From Mycolicibacterium moriokaense (GTDB lineage Bacteria; Actinomycetota; Actinomycetes; Mycobacteriales; Mycobacteriaceae), in the NCBI RefSeq assembly GCF_010726085.1, contig NZ_AP022560.1:6138001-6202000 (forward strand): a DNA stretch of 64,000 nucleotides, written 5' to 3'. The notes under the pieces are model-generated. The model made no database searches. It saw only the letters and a list, made by a program, of their open reading frames with translations, and had not been told where the DNA came from. This document shows, piece after piece, positions 44,809 through 53,123 of the stretch (within the stretch, counting starts at the first letter, position 1; every line of letters starts with the position of its first letter). The position numbers and the translations under genes were made by a program.

Positions 44809-46137
44809 TCAGTCCAGGCTCGTTGACTCGGTGTCCTCGGCGGCATCGGCCCGCTGCTGCAAGGTAGCGGAACCCCCGAGGGTCGGCCGGCGCACCGGCT
44901 GATGCCCGTGCACACCCTCGGCATAGGCGGTCTCGGCGTGTTGGGTGAAGTCGACGCCAGCCGTCTCATCCTCGGCGCTGACGCGGAATCCGAGGACGCG
45001 ATCGATGATCTTGGCCAACGCGAACGACATGGCGAACGCGTAGATGCTGACCACCAGCGCGGCTAACGCCTGCTTGCCGAGCTGGGCGAGGCCGCCGCCG
45101 TAGAACAGGCCCTCCGGGCCTGCGGTCATCACCTCTGCCGCGAGGAATCCGATGAGTAGGACGCCGACGAGTCCGCCGACGTAGTGCACGCCGACCACGT
45201 CCAGCGAGTCGTCGTAGTTCCAGCGGAACTTCAACCCGACGGCGTATGAGCAGATGACGCCTGCGGCCAGGCCGACGACGAATGCGCCGAGGGTGTTGAC
45301 CGTCCCGCACGACGGTGTGATCGCGACCAGGCCGGCGACCACACCCGATGCGGCGCCGAACGTCGTCGGCTTGCCGTCACGGAAGCGCTCGACGGTGATC
45401 CAGCCCAGCATGCCCAAACAACCGGCCACCAGGGTGTTGAGAAAAACGGCTGCCGCCGTGCCGTTGGCCGCCAGTGCAGAGCCGGCGTTGAAACCGAACC
45501 AGCCGAACCACAGCAGACCCGCACCGAGCAGAACGAACGGCAGGTTATGCGGGCGCATGGCGTCCTTCTTGAAGCCGATGCGCGGACCGAGCACCAGTGC
45601 GAGCGCCAATGCCGAAGCGCCGGAGACGATCTCGACCACCAGGCCGCCGGCATAATCCAGCACCCCGAGGTTGGACAGCCAGCCGTCGGGCCCCCAGACC
45701 CAGTGCGCCACGACGGCGTAGACCGCGACGGTCCACACCGGGACGAAGACCACCCACGCCGAGAATCGCGCGCGGTCGGCGATCGCGCCGCTGACGAGCG
45801 CGGCGGTGACGATCGCGAAGGTCAGTTGGAAAGTGGCGAACAGGAGCTCGGGCACCGTGCCGCGCACGGTCGTCGGATCGATACCGAGCATGCCGAAGTG
45901 GGAGAGGTTGCCGATCAGTCCCTTACCGGCGTCCTCGGAGAACGCGACGGTGTAGCCGACCAACAGCCATGCGATCGTGCAGGCCGGGATCGAGATGAAG
46001 CACATCATGATCATGTTGAGCACGCCGGTGGTGCGGACCATGCCGCCGTAGAAGATGGCGAGTCCCGGTGTCATCAGCAGGACCATCGCGGTGGCGGCCA
46101 ACAACCAGGCGGTCGCGGCGGGATCGATCTCTGGCAC
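44809..46137 (-). CDS. amt: Ammonium transporter Amt
   Basis: A 442-residue Amt/MEP/Rh channel with eleven membrane helices. Family segments are MVLLMTPGLAIFYGGMVRTT, VVAHWVWGPDGWL with the pore His region, NLPFVLLGAGLLWFGWFGFN, AASGVVAGLVAITPSCGTVN and DVVGVHYVGGLVGVLLIGFL with the second pore His. The cytoplasmic tail (AYAEGVHGHQPVRR) is the part usually bound by PII proteins. GTG 46137 is chosen because AAAGGAG lies five bases upstream. A GlnR-type site upstream suggests induction under nitrogen limitation. No glnK or glnD follows; the next gene is on its own promoter. Confidence 0.94.
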   Translation of the reverse strand: MPEIDPAATAWLLAATAMVLLMTPGLAIFYGGMVRTTGVLNMIMMCFISIPACTIAWLLVGYTVAFSEDAGKGLIGNLSHFGMLGIDPTTVRGTVPELLFATFQLTFAIVTAALVSGAIADRARFSAWVVFVPVWTVAVYAVVAHWVWGPDGWLSNLGVLDYAGGLVVEIVSGASALALALVLGPRIGFKKDAMRPHNLPFVLLGAGLLWFGWFGFNAGSALAANGTAAAVFLNTLVAGCLGMLGWITVERFRDGKPTTFGAASGVVAGLVAITPSCGTVNTLGAFVVGLAAGVICSYAVGLKFRWNYDDSLDVVGVHYVGGLVGVLLIGFLAAEVMTAGPEGLFYGGGLAQLGKQALAALVVSIYAFAMSFALAKIIDRVLGFRVSAEDETAGVDFTQHAETAYAEGVHGHQPVRRPTLGGSATLQQRADAAEDTESTSLD

Positions 46138-46221
46138 GTCGGCTCCTTTGGCGAAGTTCCGACGAAGCATTTCGACCCCAGGTTTCAGCCACGCGGCAGC
46201 GATGTTTCCGGCATGTTTCGT

Positions 46222-46237
46222 GTTTCGTCTGGATTAC
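46222..46237 (-). promoter_or_regulatory. GlnR-like box upstream of amt
   Basis: On the minus strand GTAAT, six bases, GAAAC matches the GlnR consensus GTNAC-N6-GAAAC with one mismatch, 85-100 bases before the amt start. A further GAAAC lies just downstream of it. Confidence 0.55.
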
Positions 46238-46349
46238 CGAAACCTCACGGTCGGCGAAGCTCGTTCACTCTGCGCCCACGGCGCAAGAGTCCACCTGAAG
46301 AGCGCCGTCAGCGCAGAGTCAACGCGCAGCTGGGAAAGTCAACGCGCGC

Positions 46350-46922
46350 TCAGCTGGACTTGATGAAGTTCAGATACGAGCGCGAGGGCGTGGGCCCGCG
46401 CTGGCCCTGATACTTGGAGCCCGCCTGCGAGCTGCCGTACGGGTGCTCGGCGGGACTGGTCAGCCGCAGCAGGCAGAGCTGGCCGATCTTCATGCCCGGC
46501 CACAGCGTGATCGGCAGGTTCGCGACGTTGGACAGTTCCAGCGTGATGTGCCCGCTGAACCCGGGGTCGATGAAGCCCGCGGTGGAGTGGGTCAGTAGGC
46601 CGAGTCGGCCGAGCGACGACTTGCCTTCGAGCCGGCCCGCGAGGTCGTTGGGCAGCGAGCACCGTTCCAGCGTCGATCCGAGGACGAACTCGCCGGGATG
46701 AAGGACGAAGGGCTCGCCTTCCTTGGGCTCGACCAGCGTCGTGAGGTCGTCCTGACGCAGCGCCGGGTCGATGTGGGTGTAGCGGGTGTTGTTGAACACC
46801 CGGAACAGGTTGTCCAGCCGCACGTCGACGCTCGACGGCTGGATGAGGTTCTCTTCGAACGGGTCGATGCCCAGCCGACCGGCGGCGATTTCGGACCTGA
46901 TGTCGCGATCGGAGAGCAGCAC
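46350..46922 (-). CDS. dcd: dCTP deaminase (Dcd)
   Basis: A 190-residue dCTP deaminase that supplies dUMP or dUTP for thymidylate synthesis. The family pattern is [62 protein letters not shown] with the catalytic Glu region ([20 protein letters not shown]), [12 protein letters not shown] and [16 protein letters not shown]. The last segment is typical of bifunctional dCTP deaminase/dUTPases, as in M. tuberculosis Rv0321. GTG 46922 follows a TACGCT -10 by six bases. Confidence 0.96.
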   Translation of the reverse strand: MLLSDRDIRSEIAAGRLGIDPFEENLIQPSSVDVRLDNLFRVFNNTRYTHIDPALRQDDLTTLVEPKEGEPFVLHPGEFVLGSTLERCSLPNDLAGRLEGKSSLGRLGLLTHSTAGFIDPGFSGHITLELSNVANLPITLWPGMKIGQLCLLRLTSPAEHPYGSSQAGSKYQGQRGPTPSRSYLNFIKSS

Positions 46923-46928
46923 GCGACG

Positions 46929-46934
46929 AGCGTA
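46929..46934 (-). promoter_or_regulatory. -10 element, leaderless dcd transcript
   Basis: TACGCT on the minus strand lies six bases before GTG 46922. Confidence 0.5.
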
Positions 46935-46979
46935 GCCGCTCGAGTGTTAGCCTTCGTGATCACTGGCTCAGGCCAGCGT

Positions 46980-47050
46980 GCCGGTGTAGTTCAATGGCAG
47001 AACATCAGCTTCCCAAGCTGAGAACGCGGGTTCGATTCCCGTCACCGGCT
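46980..47050 (+). tRNA. tRNA-Gly (anticodon CCC)
   Basis: A complete 71-base cloverleaf. The acceptor stem is GCCGGTG paired with CACCGGC, discriminator T. The anticodon stem TCAGC/GCTGA encloses the loop TTCCCAA, giving anticodon CCC. The T arm has GGTTCGATTCC. CCA is not encoded. It sits between divergent dcd and the GlxA-type regulator, as a tRNA-Gly does near dcd in other mycobacteria. Confidence 0.95.
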
Positions 47051-47080
47051 CCGATGCTTCGGGTGACGTTCGGCCCATCC

Positions 47081-48067
47081 TCAGATGGCCGTGCGGAATC
47101 TGTCCCGGTAGGCCTTCGGTGAGACGCCTAGGTGTTCGACGAATGCGCGCCGCAGAGTCTCGGTGCTACCGAATCCCGCCAGGCCTGCGGACTCGGTCAC
47201 GGTGCGGCCGGCATCAAGGGCGGCGCGGGCGACGTCGATGCGGACCATCTCCACGTAATCCGCAGGCGTCGTCCCGAGTTCGGATCGGAACAACCGGGTC
47301 AGCTGTCGCGTGCTCAGAGAGGCGCGCGCCGCAAGGGTTTTCACGCTGTGGTCCGCATGCGGCTCGGCCGCGATCGCGTCGGTGACCGCCCGCAGCGCGG
47401 ACTGCGGCGGCGGGCTGGCCTCGATCAGCGACGAGAATTGCGACTGGCCGCCGGCGCGCTTGAGATAGACGACCAACCAGCGAGCCACATCGCGAACGAG
47501 GTCAGCGCCGTAGTCCTGTTCGACCAGTGCGAGCGCGAGATCGATGCCCGCTGAGATACCCGCCGACGTGAAGACGTCGCCGTCCCGGACGAAGATCGCG
47601 TCCGGTTCGACGATGATGTCGGGAAAAGCGCGGGTGAACGATCGGATGTTGTGCCAGTGCGTGGTCGCGCGCCGACCATTGAGCAGGCCGGCCTGCGCGA
47701 GGATGAACGACCCGGTGCAGATGGACCCCAGTCGCCGAGTCCGACCCGCCACCGACTTCACGGCCTCGACGAGTGCCGGGTCAATCGGCCGCGCCGGAAT
47801 GTTGTCGCTGCCGGCGACCAGGACGGTGTCAGCGGATTCGATGGACCCGACGCTGTCGGTGACGCCCAGCCGGATTCCGATCGATGTGGTCACATCGCGC
47901 CCGTCCACCGATGCGATCTTGATTTGATAGTCGCCGCCGAATCGGTTGGCTTCGGCGAAGACCTCGCCCGCCCCTGCGACATCGAGCATCGTCACGTCGT
48001 CGAAGACGACGATCACCACCACCCGGGCGCGAGCAGTCGCTGCCACCACCGCGTCATTGTGTCGCAT
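47081..48067 (-). CDS. GlxA-family regulator (DJ-1/PfpI plus AraC)
   Basis: A 328-residue regulator. Residues 10-180 form a DJ-1/PfpI-type domain with the nucleophile-position Cys in GSICTGSFILAQAGLLNGRR. The C-terminal 100 residues are an AraC double helix-turn-helix (VKTLAARASLSTRQLTRLFR, then TPADYVEMVRIDVARAALDA and GFGSTETLRRAFVEHLGVSP). ATG 48067 is chosen because the domain starts there. It is divergent from an HD-domain and a cupin gene, which are its likely targets. Confidence 0.9.
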   Translation of the reverse strand: MRHNDAVVAATARARVVVIVVFDDVTMLDVAGAGEVFAEANRFGGDYQIKIASVDGRDVTTSIGIRLGVTDSVGSIESADTVLVAGSDNIPARPIDPALVEAVKSVAGRTRRLGSICTGSFILAQAGLLNGRRATTHWHNIRSFTRAFPDIIVEPDAIFVRDGDVFTSAGISAGIDLALALVEQDYGADLVRDVARWLVVYLKRAGGQSQFSSLIEASPPPQSALRAVTDAIAAEPHADHSVKTLAARASLSTRQLTRLFRSELGTTPADYVEMVRIDVARAALDAGRTVTESAGLAGFGSTETLRRAFVEHLGVSPKAYRDRFRTAI

Positions 48068-48154
48068 TCTGTGCGACGAACGGCTCAAAGGCCGTATGTG
48101 AACGTCCCGCCACCTGCGTTGACTCGATTAGTAGTCCAACTGAGGAGGTAGACC

Positions 48155-48805
48155 ATGGGAACACAGTCGCTGCAATCGATCGCCGAGATCACCATCCCCG
48201 ACACCGCATTGGTGCGCGAGGCGACCGATTTCATTCGCGAGGCCGAAAACGACCTGCTCTTCGACCATTCGCGCAGGGTGTTTCTGTTCGCCGCGCTGCA
48301 GGGTCGCCGCCTTGGCCTGCAACCGGATCTCGAACTGCTCTACGTCGCCGCGATGTTCCACGATTTGGGCCTCACCGAGCGCTACCGCACGTCGAGCCTG
48401 CGCTTCGAGGTCGACGGCGCCAACGCGGCACAGGACTTCCTGCTGCAGCGCGGCGTCGATGCCGCCGACGCGCGAAAGGTGTGGCTGGGCATCGCATTGC
48501 ACACCACGCCCGGAGTGCCGCAGTTCCTCGATCCCGAGACCGCCCTGGTCATCGCCGGAGTCGAGACCGACGTGCTCGGCATCGGTCGCGATGCGCTCTC
48601 GCCGGAAGCCGTCGCTGCGGTGACTGCTGCGCACCCACGTCCCGATTTCAAGAACCGCATCCTCGCCGCCTTCAACGACGGCATGAAACACCGGCCGGAC
48701 ACCACGTTCGGAACCATGAACGACGACGTGCTGGCCCACTTCGACCCGACGTTCCAGCGAGAGGACTTCGTCGAGCTCATCCTGAACAACGCCTGGCCCG
48801 AGTAG
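48155..48805 (+). CDS. HD-domain hydrolase
   Basis: A 216-residue HD-superfamily protein. The metal motif is FDHSRRVFLFA with a downstream MFHDLGLTERY (the HD pair), and a third His in GIALHTTPG. The arrangement and size resemble cyanamide hydratase-like HD proteins common in actinobacteria, but the substrate is not known. GAGGAGG precedes the ATG. The cupin gene starts nine bases after its stop, so the two are one unit, divergent from the GlxA-type regulator. Confidence 0.85.
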   Translation: MGTQSLQSIAEITIPDTALVREATDFIREAENDLLFDHSRRVFLFAALQGRRLGLQPDLELLYVAAMFHDLGLTERYRTSSLRFEVDGANAAQDFLLQRGVDAADARKVWLGIALHTTPGVPQFLDPETALVIAGVETDVLGIGRDALSPEAVAAVTAAHPRPDFKNRILAAFNDGMKHRPDTTFGTMNDDVLAHFDPTFQREDFVELILNNAWPE

Positions 48806-48814
48806 GAGACCCGC

Positions 48815-49357
48815 ATGTCTGTGACAACCGGTGCGCAGTTGAAGGTGGTGCAGCCCGGCGACGGTGACGTCGTCCCCATCCCGGGTTTCGGGGCGGTCTT
48901 CAAGCTCATCAGCCGAACCACCGGCGGCCTCGTGTCGATCGTCGAGCATCCGTTCCCCGTCGGCACGCTCACCGCGGCGCATCGTCATACCCGCGAGGAC
49001 GAGCATTCATACGTGCTTGCGGGCGAGATCGGCTTCCGGTCCGACGACAACGAGGTGGTGCTGGGGCCGGGCGGCTACATCACCAAACCGCGCGGCCAGA
49101 TGCACGCCATGTGGAACGCGGGGACCGAGCCGGGCCGGATCATCGAGGTCATCACTCCCGGAAACGGTTTCGAGAACTACTTCCGCGAGCTGGGCGAGCT
49201 CCTGATGTCCGAATCAGCTGTCGCGAAACCCGATGCGCCTCTTCATGGCTCGGCCGAGTTCACCGAGCTGGCGAACAAGTACGGCTTGACCTACGGAACG
49301 CCTGACTGGCTCGACGACGTCGCGCGGCGATACGGTTTGGCACCCCCGACGCATTGA
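48815..49357 (+). CDS. Cupin-domain protein
   Basis: A 180-residue single-cupin protein. The metal-binding motif 1 is HRHTREDEHSYVLAGEIGF (two His, Glu, His in order) and motif 2 is KPRGQMHAMWNAG. A helical C-terminal part (YFRELGELLMSESAVAKPDA) follows. Such cupins are often dioxygenases or isomerases. It forms a two-gene unit with the HD protein. TAGGAGA precedes the ATG. Confidence 0.85.
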   Translation: MSVTTGAQLKVVQPGDGDVVPIPGFGAVFKLISRTTGGLVSIVEHPFPVGTLTAAHRHTREDEHSYVLAGEIGFRSDDNEVVLGPGGYITKPRGQMHAMWNAGTEPGRIIEVITPGNGFENYFRELGELLMSESAVAKPDAPLHGSAEFTELANKYGLTYGTPDWLDDVARRYGLAPPTH

Positions 49358-49592
49358 CGGTCCAGGACCCAGCTAGCCGCCGAGCCCGTCTACATCATTT
49401 GCACCAGATGCACTCACGAAGATGCATCTTTCACAGGATGTCAAACCCTCGCCCCAGCCGTACCTTTCTCCCTGACCAGCAACCACGGCGTCCCCAGCAC
49501 AACGTCTGCGCAACCGCCGCCGAATTGATGTACTGCCTGGTTGAATGAACACACATTGGCGTCAGCCATACAGGGACGGGGTTATCACCGCC

Positions 49593-50405
49593 ATGGATGA
49601 CACGGTCATCGACAGCGGCGACCCCAACGGCTCAGCATCAGACGGAGACGGTGGCGACGCCACAGAAGACCAACAGCCGGTCAAGTCCTTCGGACGTTAC
49701 GGGCTGCTGTCGATGCTCGGCGCGGGCGGCATGGGCCAGGTGTGGCGGGCACGCGACTCGCAGACCAATCGGGTGGTCGCGCTGAAGGTGTTGCCCGAGA
49801 ACTCCGCCGACGACGCCGAGTCGCGCGAACGGTTCCGGCGAGAGTGCGAGGCGGTGGCACAGCTGACCGAGCCACACATCATCCCGATCCACGATTTCGG
49901 CGACGTCGACGGCCAGCTGTTTCTGAACATGCGACTTGTCGACGGTACGGATCTGCGCTCGCTGATCAAACAGGAGGGGGCGCTGACGCCGGGGCGTGCG
50001 GTGGCCATCATCACCCAGGTGGCCGGCGCACTTCAGGCCGCACACGATGTCGGGCTGGTGCACCGCGACGTCAAACCCTCCAACATCCTGGTGTGCGCCA
50101 ACGACTTCGCCTATCTGATCGACTTCGGCATCGCCCACGCGTCCGGGGACGCGACGCTGACCAAGGCCGGTGAAACCATCGGGACCGCGGCCTATATGGC
50201 TCCGGAGGCGATCGGCGCCGCCGTGAAAACCCACTCCCGCGTCGATGTGTACGCGCTGACATGCGTGCTGTACGAGTGCCTCACCGGCAGGCCACCGTTC
50301 AGCAGTGACATGGGCGTGCAGGGTTTGATCGCCCACCACCTGCACACCCCACCGCCGCAACCCAGCGCCAGCGATACCAATGTTCCGGTGGCTTCGATGC
50401 GGTGA
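49593..50405 (+). pseudogene. PknD-like Ser/Thr kinase, catalytic part (frameshifted gene, first fragment)
   Basis: The kinase domain of a PknD-type receptor kinase, cut by a frameshift. From ATG 49593 the chain has an acidic N-terminus, Gly loop LGAGGMGQVW, Lys 65 in ALKVL, HRD 157-159, DFG 177-179 and APE 203-205. It stops after VPVASMR, inside subdomain XI. In the next frame the expected continuation (FDAVIAKGMAKDPGDRYESA, with the conserved Arg) starts at once, so one base appears missing near 50385-50395. The fragment keeps all catalytic residues but lacks the end of the C-lobe. An ATG at 49545 is a possible earlier start. Sequencing error, real inactivation or coupled re-initiation at the overlapping GTGA are all possible. 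Confidence 0.8.
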
Positions 50406-51433
50406 TCGCCAAAGGGATGGCGAAGGATCCCGGCGATCGGTATGAGTCCGCTCAGGAGCTGGCCGTGGCGGCCCGCGCTGCGTTAGGCAATCCGACGGAT
50501 CCCACCGCCGAAATCGCGATAGCTCGCCGGAGAAAACAAGTTCGCTTGTCGCGCAAGGCGATCGGTGTGACTGCCGCTGCGGTCGCAGTCGTGGTAGTCG
50601 CCGTCGCGGCAGTCATGATCATCGGGCGGCAGTCATCGGACGAGAGCGGCGCCTCTGTCGCCGACGACCAAGGTTACTCATCGCAGATTCCGTTGCCGTT
50701 CTCAGACGTGCGACTCGCCACCGGGGTAGCGGTGGACCGCGAAGGCAACACGTACGTCACCGACATCGGTACCGATCGGGTGGTGGTTCTCCCGGCGGGC
50801 GGTACTTCGGCGACACCGTTGCCCTTCAGCGGCCTGAAGAACCCCCAAGATGTGGCGGTCGACGCCAAGGGTGACGTCTACGTCGCCGACTCGGGTAATG
50901 ATCGGATCCTGCGGCTGCCTGCGGGCGCGCCCGCGGCGATACCACTGCCGTTCAGTGGTCTCAACGATCCACGCGGGGTGGGAGTCGGCGCAGCAGGCGA
51001 CGTATACGTCATCGACCGCGGAAACGATCGCGTGCTTCATCTGGCAGTCGACGCGCCCGCTGCGACACCGCTTCAGTTGCCCGGTCTCAACGATCCCCGA
51101 GGCGTGGCCGTTGACCCGCACGGCGACGTCTTCGTCACCGACGGCTACAACGACCGAGTGCTGAAACTGGAGGTCGGTGCACCTGCCGCGACCGAGCTAC
51201 CCATTACCGGCCTCAACGATCCTCACGGGATCGCGGTTGACGCCGACCACAACATCTACATCACCGACCGGGGTAACGCCGGAGTGCTTCAATTGCGGTC
51301 GGGCGCTACCGAGGCGATACCGCTGCCCTTCACGGGCCTCAACGATCCGCAGGGTGTAGCCGTGGACGCATCGGGCGACGTGTACGTCACCGATGCCGGC
51401 GTCACGCCGGTGGTGAAACTCCGAGTCGACTAG
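50402..51433 (+). CDS. PknD-like kinase, membrane segment and NHL propeller (second fragment)
   Basis: The C-terminal part of the same receptor kinase. It begins with the last helix of the kinase domain (AKGMAKDPGDRYESAQELAV), then a basic juxtamembrane stretch, one membrane helix (IGVTAAAVAVVVVAVAAVMI, about 52-75) and six NHL-type repeats of 42 residues (GVAVD..G(D/N)VYVTD.GNDRV..L). Six blades make a complete beta-propeller, the outer sensor as in M. tuberculosis PknD. Its GTG overlaps the TGA of the kinase fragment (GTGA), so it might be made as a separate protein. The EmbR-like gene starts eight bases after its stop. Confidence 0.8.
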   Translation: MIAKGMAKDPGDRYESAQELAVAARAALGNPTDPTAEIAIARRRKQVRLSRKAIGVTAAAVAVVVVAVAAVMIIGRQSSDESGASVADDQGYSSQIPLPFSDVRLATGVAVDREGNTYVTDIGTDRVVVLPAGGTSATPLPFSGLKNPQDVAVDAKGDVYVADSGNDRILRLPAGAPAAIPLPFSGLNDPRGVGVGAAGDVYVIDRGNDRVLHLAVDAPAATPLQLPGLNDPRGVAVDPHGDVFVTDGYNDRVLKLEVGAPAATELPITGLNDPHGIAVDADHNIYITDRGNAGVLQLRSGATEAIPLPFTGLNDPQGVAVDASGDVYVTDAGVTPVVKLRVD

Positions 51434-51440
51434 GGGCGTC

Positions 51441-52586
51441 GTGGTCCTGCAGGGTCTGGATTTCGGCGTGCTGGGTCCGCTACAGGTCACCGTGAACGGC
51501 CAGCCGGTCCCATTGGGCACGCCGAAGCAATGCGCGGTGTTGGCGCTGCTGCTGATCAACCGCAACCGTCCGGTCCCGCGAGACTCGATCATCACCGCGA
51601 TATGGGACGAGGATTCGCCGGAAGCGGACGCCATCCACAACCTGCACGTCTACATCGCGAACCTGCGTAAGCTCCTCGGCTCCGGCGGAGTCGACCCGAA
51701 GACGGTGCTGGCCAGTGCCAGGCCCGGCTATCAGCTCAACGTGCCCGACGCCTCCTGTGACCTCGGACGGTTCGCCACCGAGAAGGCCGCCGGCGTGCAA
51801 GCGGCCGCCGCTGGTCGGTTCAAGCAAGCCGGCGATCGACTCGCTGCCGCTCTCGCGCAATGGCGCGCTCCCGTACTCGAGGACCTGCGCGAGTTCCGCT
51901 TCGTCGAATCGTTCGCCACGGCACTCATCGAGGACAAGGTGGTGGCCCAAGTGGTGCGCGCGGAGTCCGAAATCGCCTGCGGCCGTGGCGATTCAGTGAT
52001 CAGCGAACTCGAAGAACTCGTCGGCGAGCACCCGTATCGAGAACCCCTGTGGGCCCAGCTGATCACTGCGTACTACGTGGCCGAGCGGCAGACCGAGGCC
52101 TTGGACGCCTTCCGCCGGGTGAAATCCGTGTTGTCCGAAGAGCTGGGCGTCGACCCCGGGCCGACGCTGCGCACACTCGAGCAACGGATCCTGCGCCAGG
52201 AGCGGTTGGACGTCCAGCAGATCGCCCAGGACGACGCGTCCGGCATTGTCACCATGCTCACGCAGCACACGATGAGTTTCACCGCGGCAGGCACGAGCCG
52301 CGCGCAGCTGCGTGACGCCGCTGGCCGCTGCTACCCACTGGAGACCGTGACCACGAGCATCGGTCGCCGCGACGACAACGGCGTGGTGCTCGACGACCCC
52401 AAGGTGAGCCGATACCACGCCACGATCATCGACACCGGCGCCAACTTCGTGATCAACGACCTGCGCTCGGCCAACGGAGTAAAGGTGGGCGGCCAGCGCA
52501 TTCGCGGCAGCACGACACTCACCGACGGCGATGTCATCTCCATCGCCGGATACCACTTCACGTTCGAGATCCCGCCTGCCTCCTGA
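51441..52586 (+). CDS. EmbR-like SARP-FHA transcriptional regulator
   Basis: A 381-residue paralogue of EmbR. Residues 1-95 are the OmpR-type winged helix of SARPs (DFGVLGPLQVTVNGQPVPLG, then AIHNLHVYIANLRKLLG, ARPGYQL). Residues 95-250 are the bacterial transcription activator (BTAD) domain (AALAQWRAPVLEDLREFRFV, EELGVDPGPTLRTLEQRIL). Residues 280-376 are an FHA domain (TTSIGRRDDNGVVLDDPKVS, then RYHATI and LRSANGVKV), which reads phosphothreonine. In M. tuberculosis EmbR is phosphorylated by PknH. Position after a PknD-like kinase, and SARP-type repeats at 52611, suggest a kinase-to-promoter pathway. Confidence 0.92.
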   Translation: MVLQGLDFGVLGPLQVTVNGQPVPLGTPKQCAVLALLLINRNRPVPRDSIITAIWDEDSPEADAIHNLHVYIANLRKLLGSGGVDPKTVLASARPGYQLNVPDASCDLGRFATEKAAGVQAAAAGRFKQAGDRLAAALAQWRAPVLEDLREFRFVESFATALIEDKVVAQVVRAESEIACGRGDSVISELEELVGEHPYREPLWAQLITAYYVAERQTEALDAFRRVKSVLSEELGVDPGPTLRTLEQRILRQERLDVQQIAQDDASGIVTMLTQHTMSFTAAGTSRAQLRDAAGRCYPLETVTTSIGRRDDNGVVLDDPKVSRYHATIIDTGANFVINDLRSANGVKVGGQRIRGSTTLTDGDVISIAGYHFTFEIPPAS

Positions 52587-52610
52587 CCGCCCGGCAGCAC
52601 GCACGCGGCA

Positions 52611-52642
52611 TTGAGGTTCTCTTGAGGACCCGGCTCGATTCT
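52611..52642 (+). promoter_or_regulatory. SARP-type direct repeats and -10 (copy 1)
   Basis: TTGAGGT (52611-52617), four bases, TTGAGGA (52622-52628): heptamers on an 11-base period, the SARP pattern. Eight bases later lies GATTCT (52637-52642), the expected place for the -10. The same block recurs at 58748. Confidence 0.6.
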
Positions 52643-52688
52643 TTTCTCGACCAGCCACACCACGTGGCTACGAGAAAAAGGAACTCCG

Positions 52689-53096
52689 ATGATCAAGACC
52701 CGCTTCGCCACCACCGCAGCACTCTTCACCTTCGGCCTGGCCTCCATGGGCAGCCTCGTCGTCACCATCGCCGCACCGGCCAACGCCGACGCCGCCCCCA
52801 GTGCCACTGTGGACGGCACCGCCATGAGCGGCACCGCCGGCGAGGCCGTCGATGACGCCCGCAAGGTTCCCGAGGAGCTGGCAGCCACGACCAGGGGCCC
52901 CAACGTCGCGCCGGTGTCCACCCCCGGCAGCGCGGCCACGCAGATGCACGTCCTGTTCCCATACAGTGCTGCCCCGCACAGCGAGCACAACGGCCAGGGA
53001 CACAAGGGCTCTAACGAACAACCCCACCCCCGCTTCCCCGATGCCATCGTGCCCGTTCCCGAGCCCATTCACGGCCGTAGCAACAGCGGGCGCTGA
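52689..53096 (+). CDS. Small secreted protein with PEPIHGR tail (copy 1)
   Basis: A 135-residue exported protein of unknown function. The signal peptide (KTRFATTAALFTFGLASMGS, then VVTIAAPANADA with an ANADA cleavage site) leaves about 100 residues. These are low-complexity, with SATVDGTAMSG, a His-containing stretch (HSEHNGQGHKG) and the end VPVPEPIHGRSNSGR. AAGGA lies six bases before the ATG. The 90 bases upstream and the two protein ends are shared with the gene at 58823. The SARP repeats and adjacent EmbR-like gene suggest it is a target of that regulator. Confidence 0.75.
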   Translation: MIKTRFATTAALFTFGLASMGSLVVTIAAPANADAAPSATVDGTAMSGTAGEAVDDARKVPEELAATTRGPNVAPVSTPGSAATQMHVLFPYSAAPHSEHNGQGHKGSNEQPHPRFPDAIVPVPEPIHGRSNSGR

Positions 53097-53123
53097 CCGA
53101 GCGGCGATACGCCACCCACACGT

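Noticed and set aside
49420..49429. AGATGCATCT palindrome upstream of the PknD-like gene
   Set aside because: Too short and single; no second copy or link to a regulator in the window.
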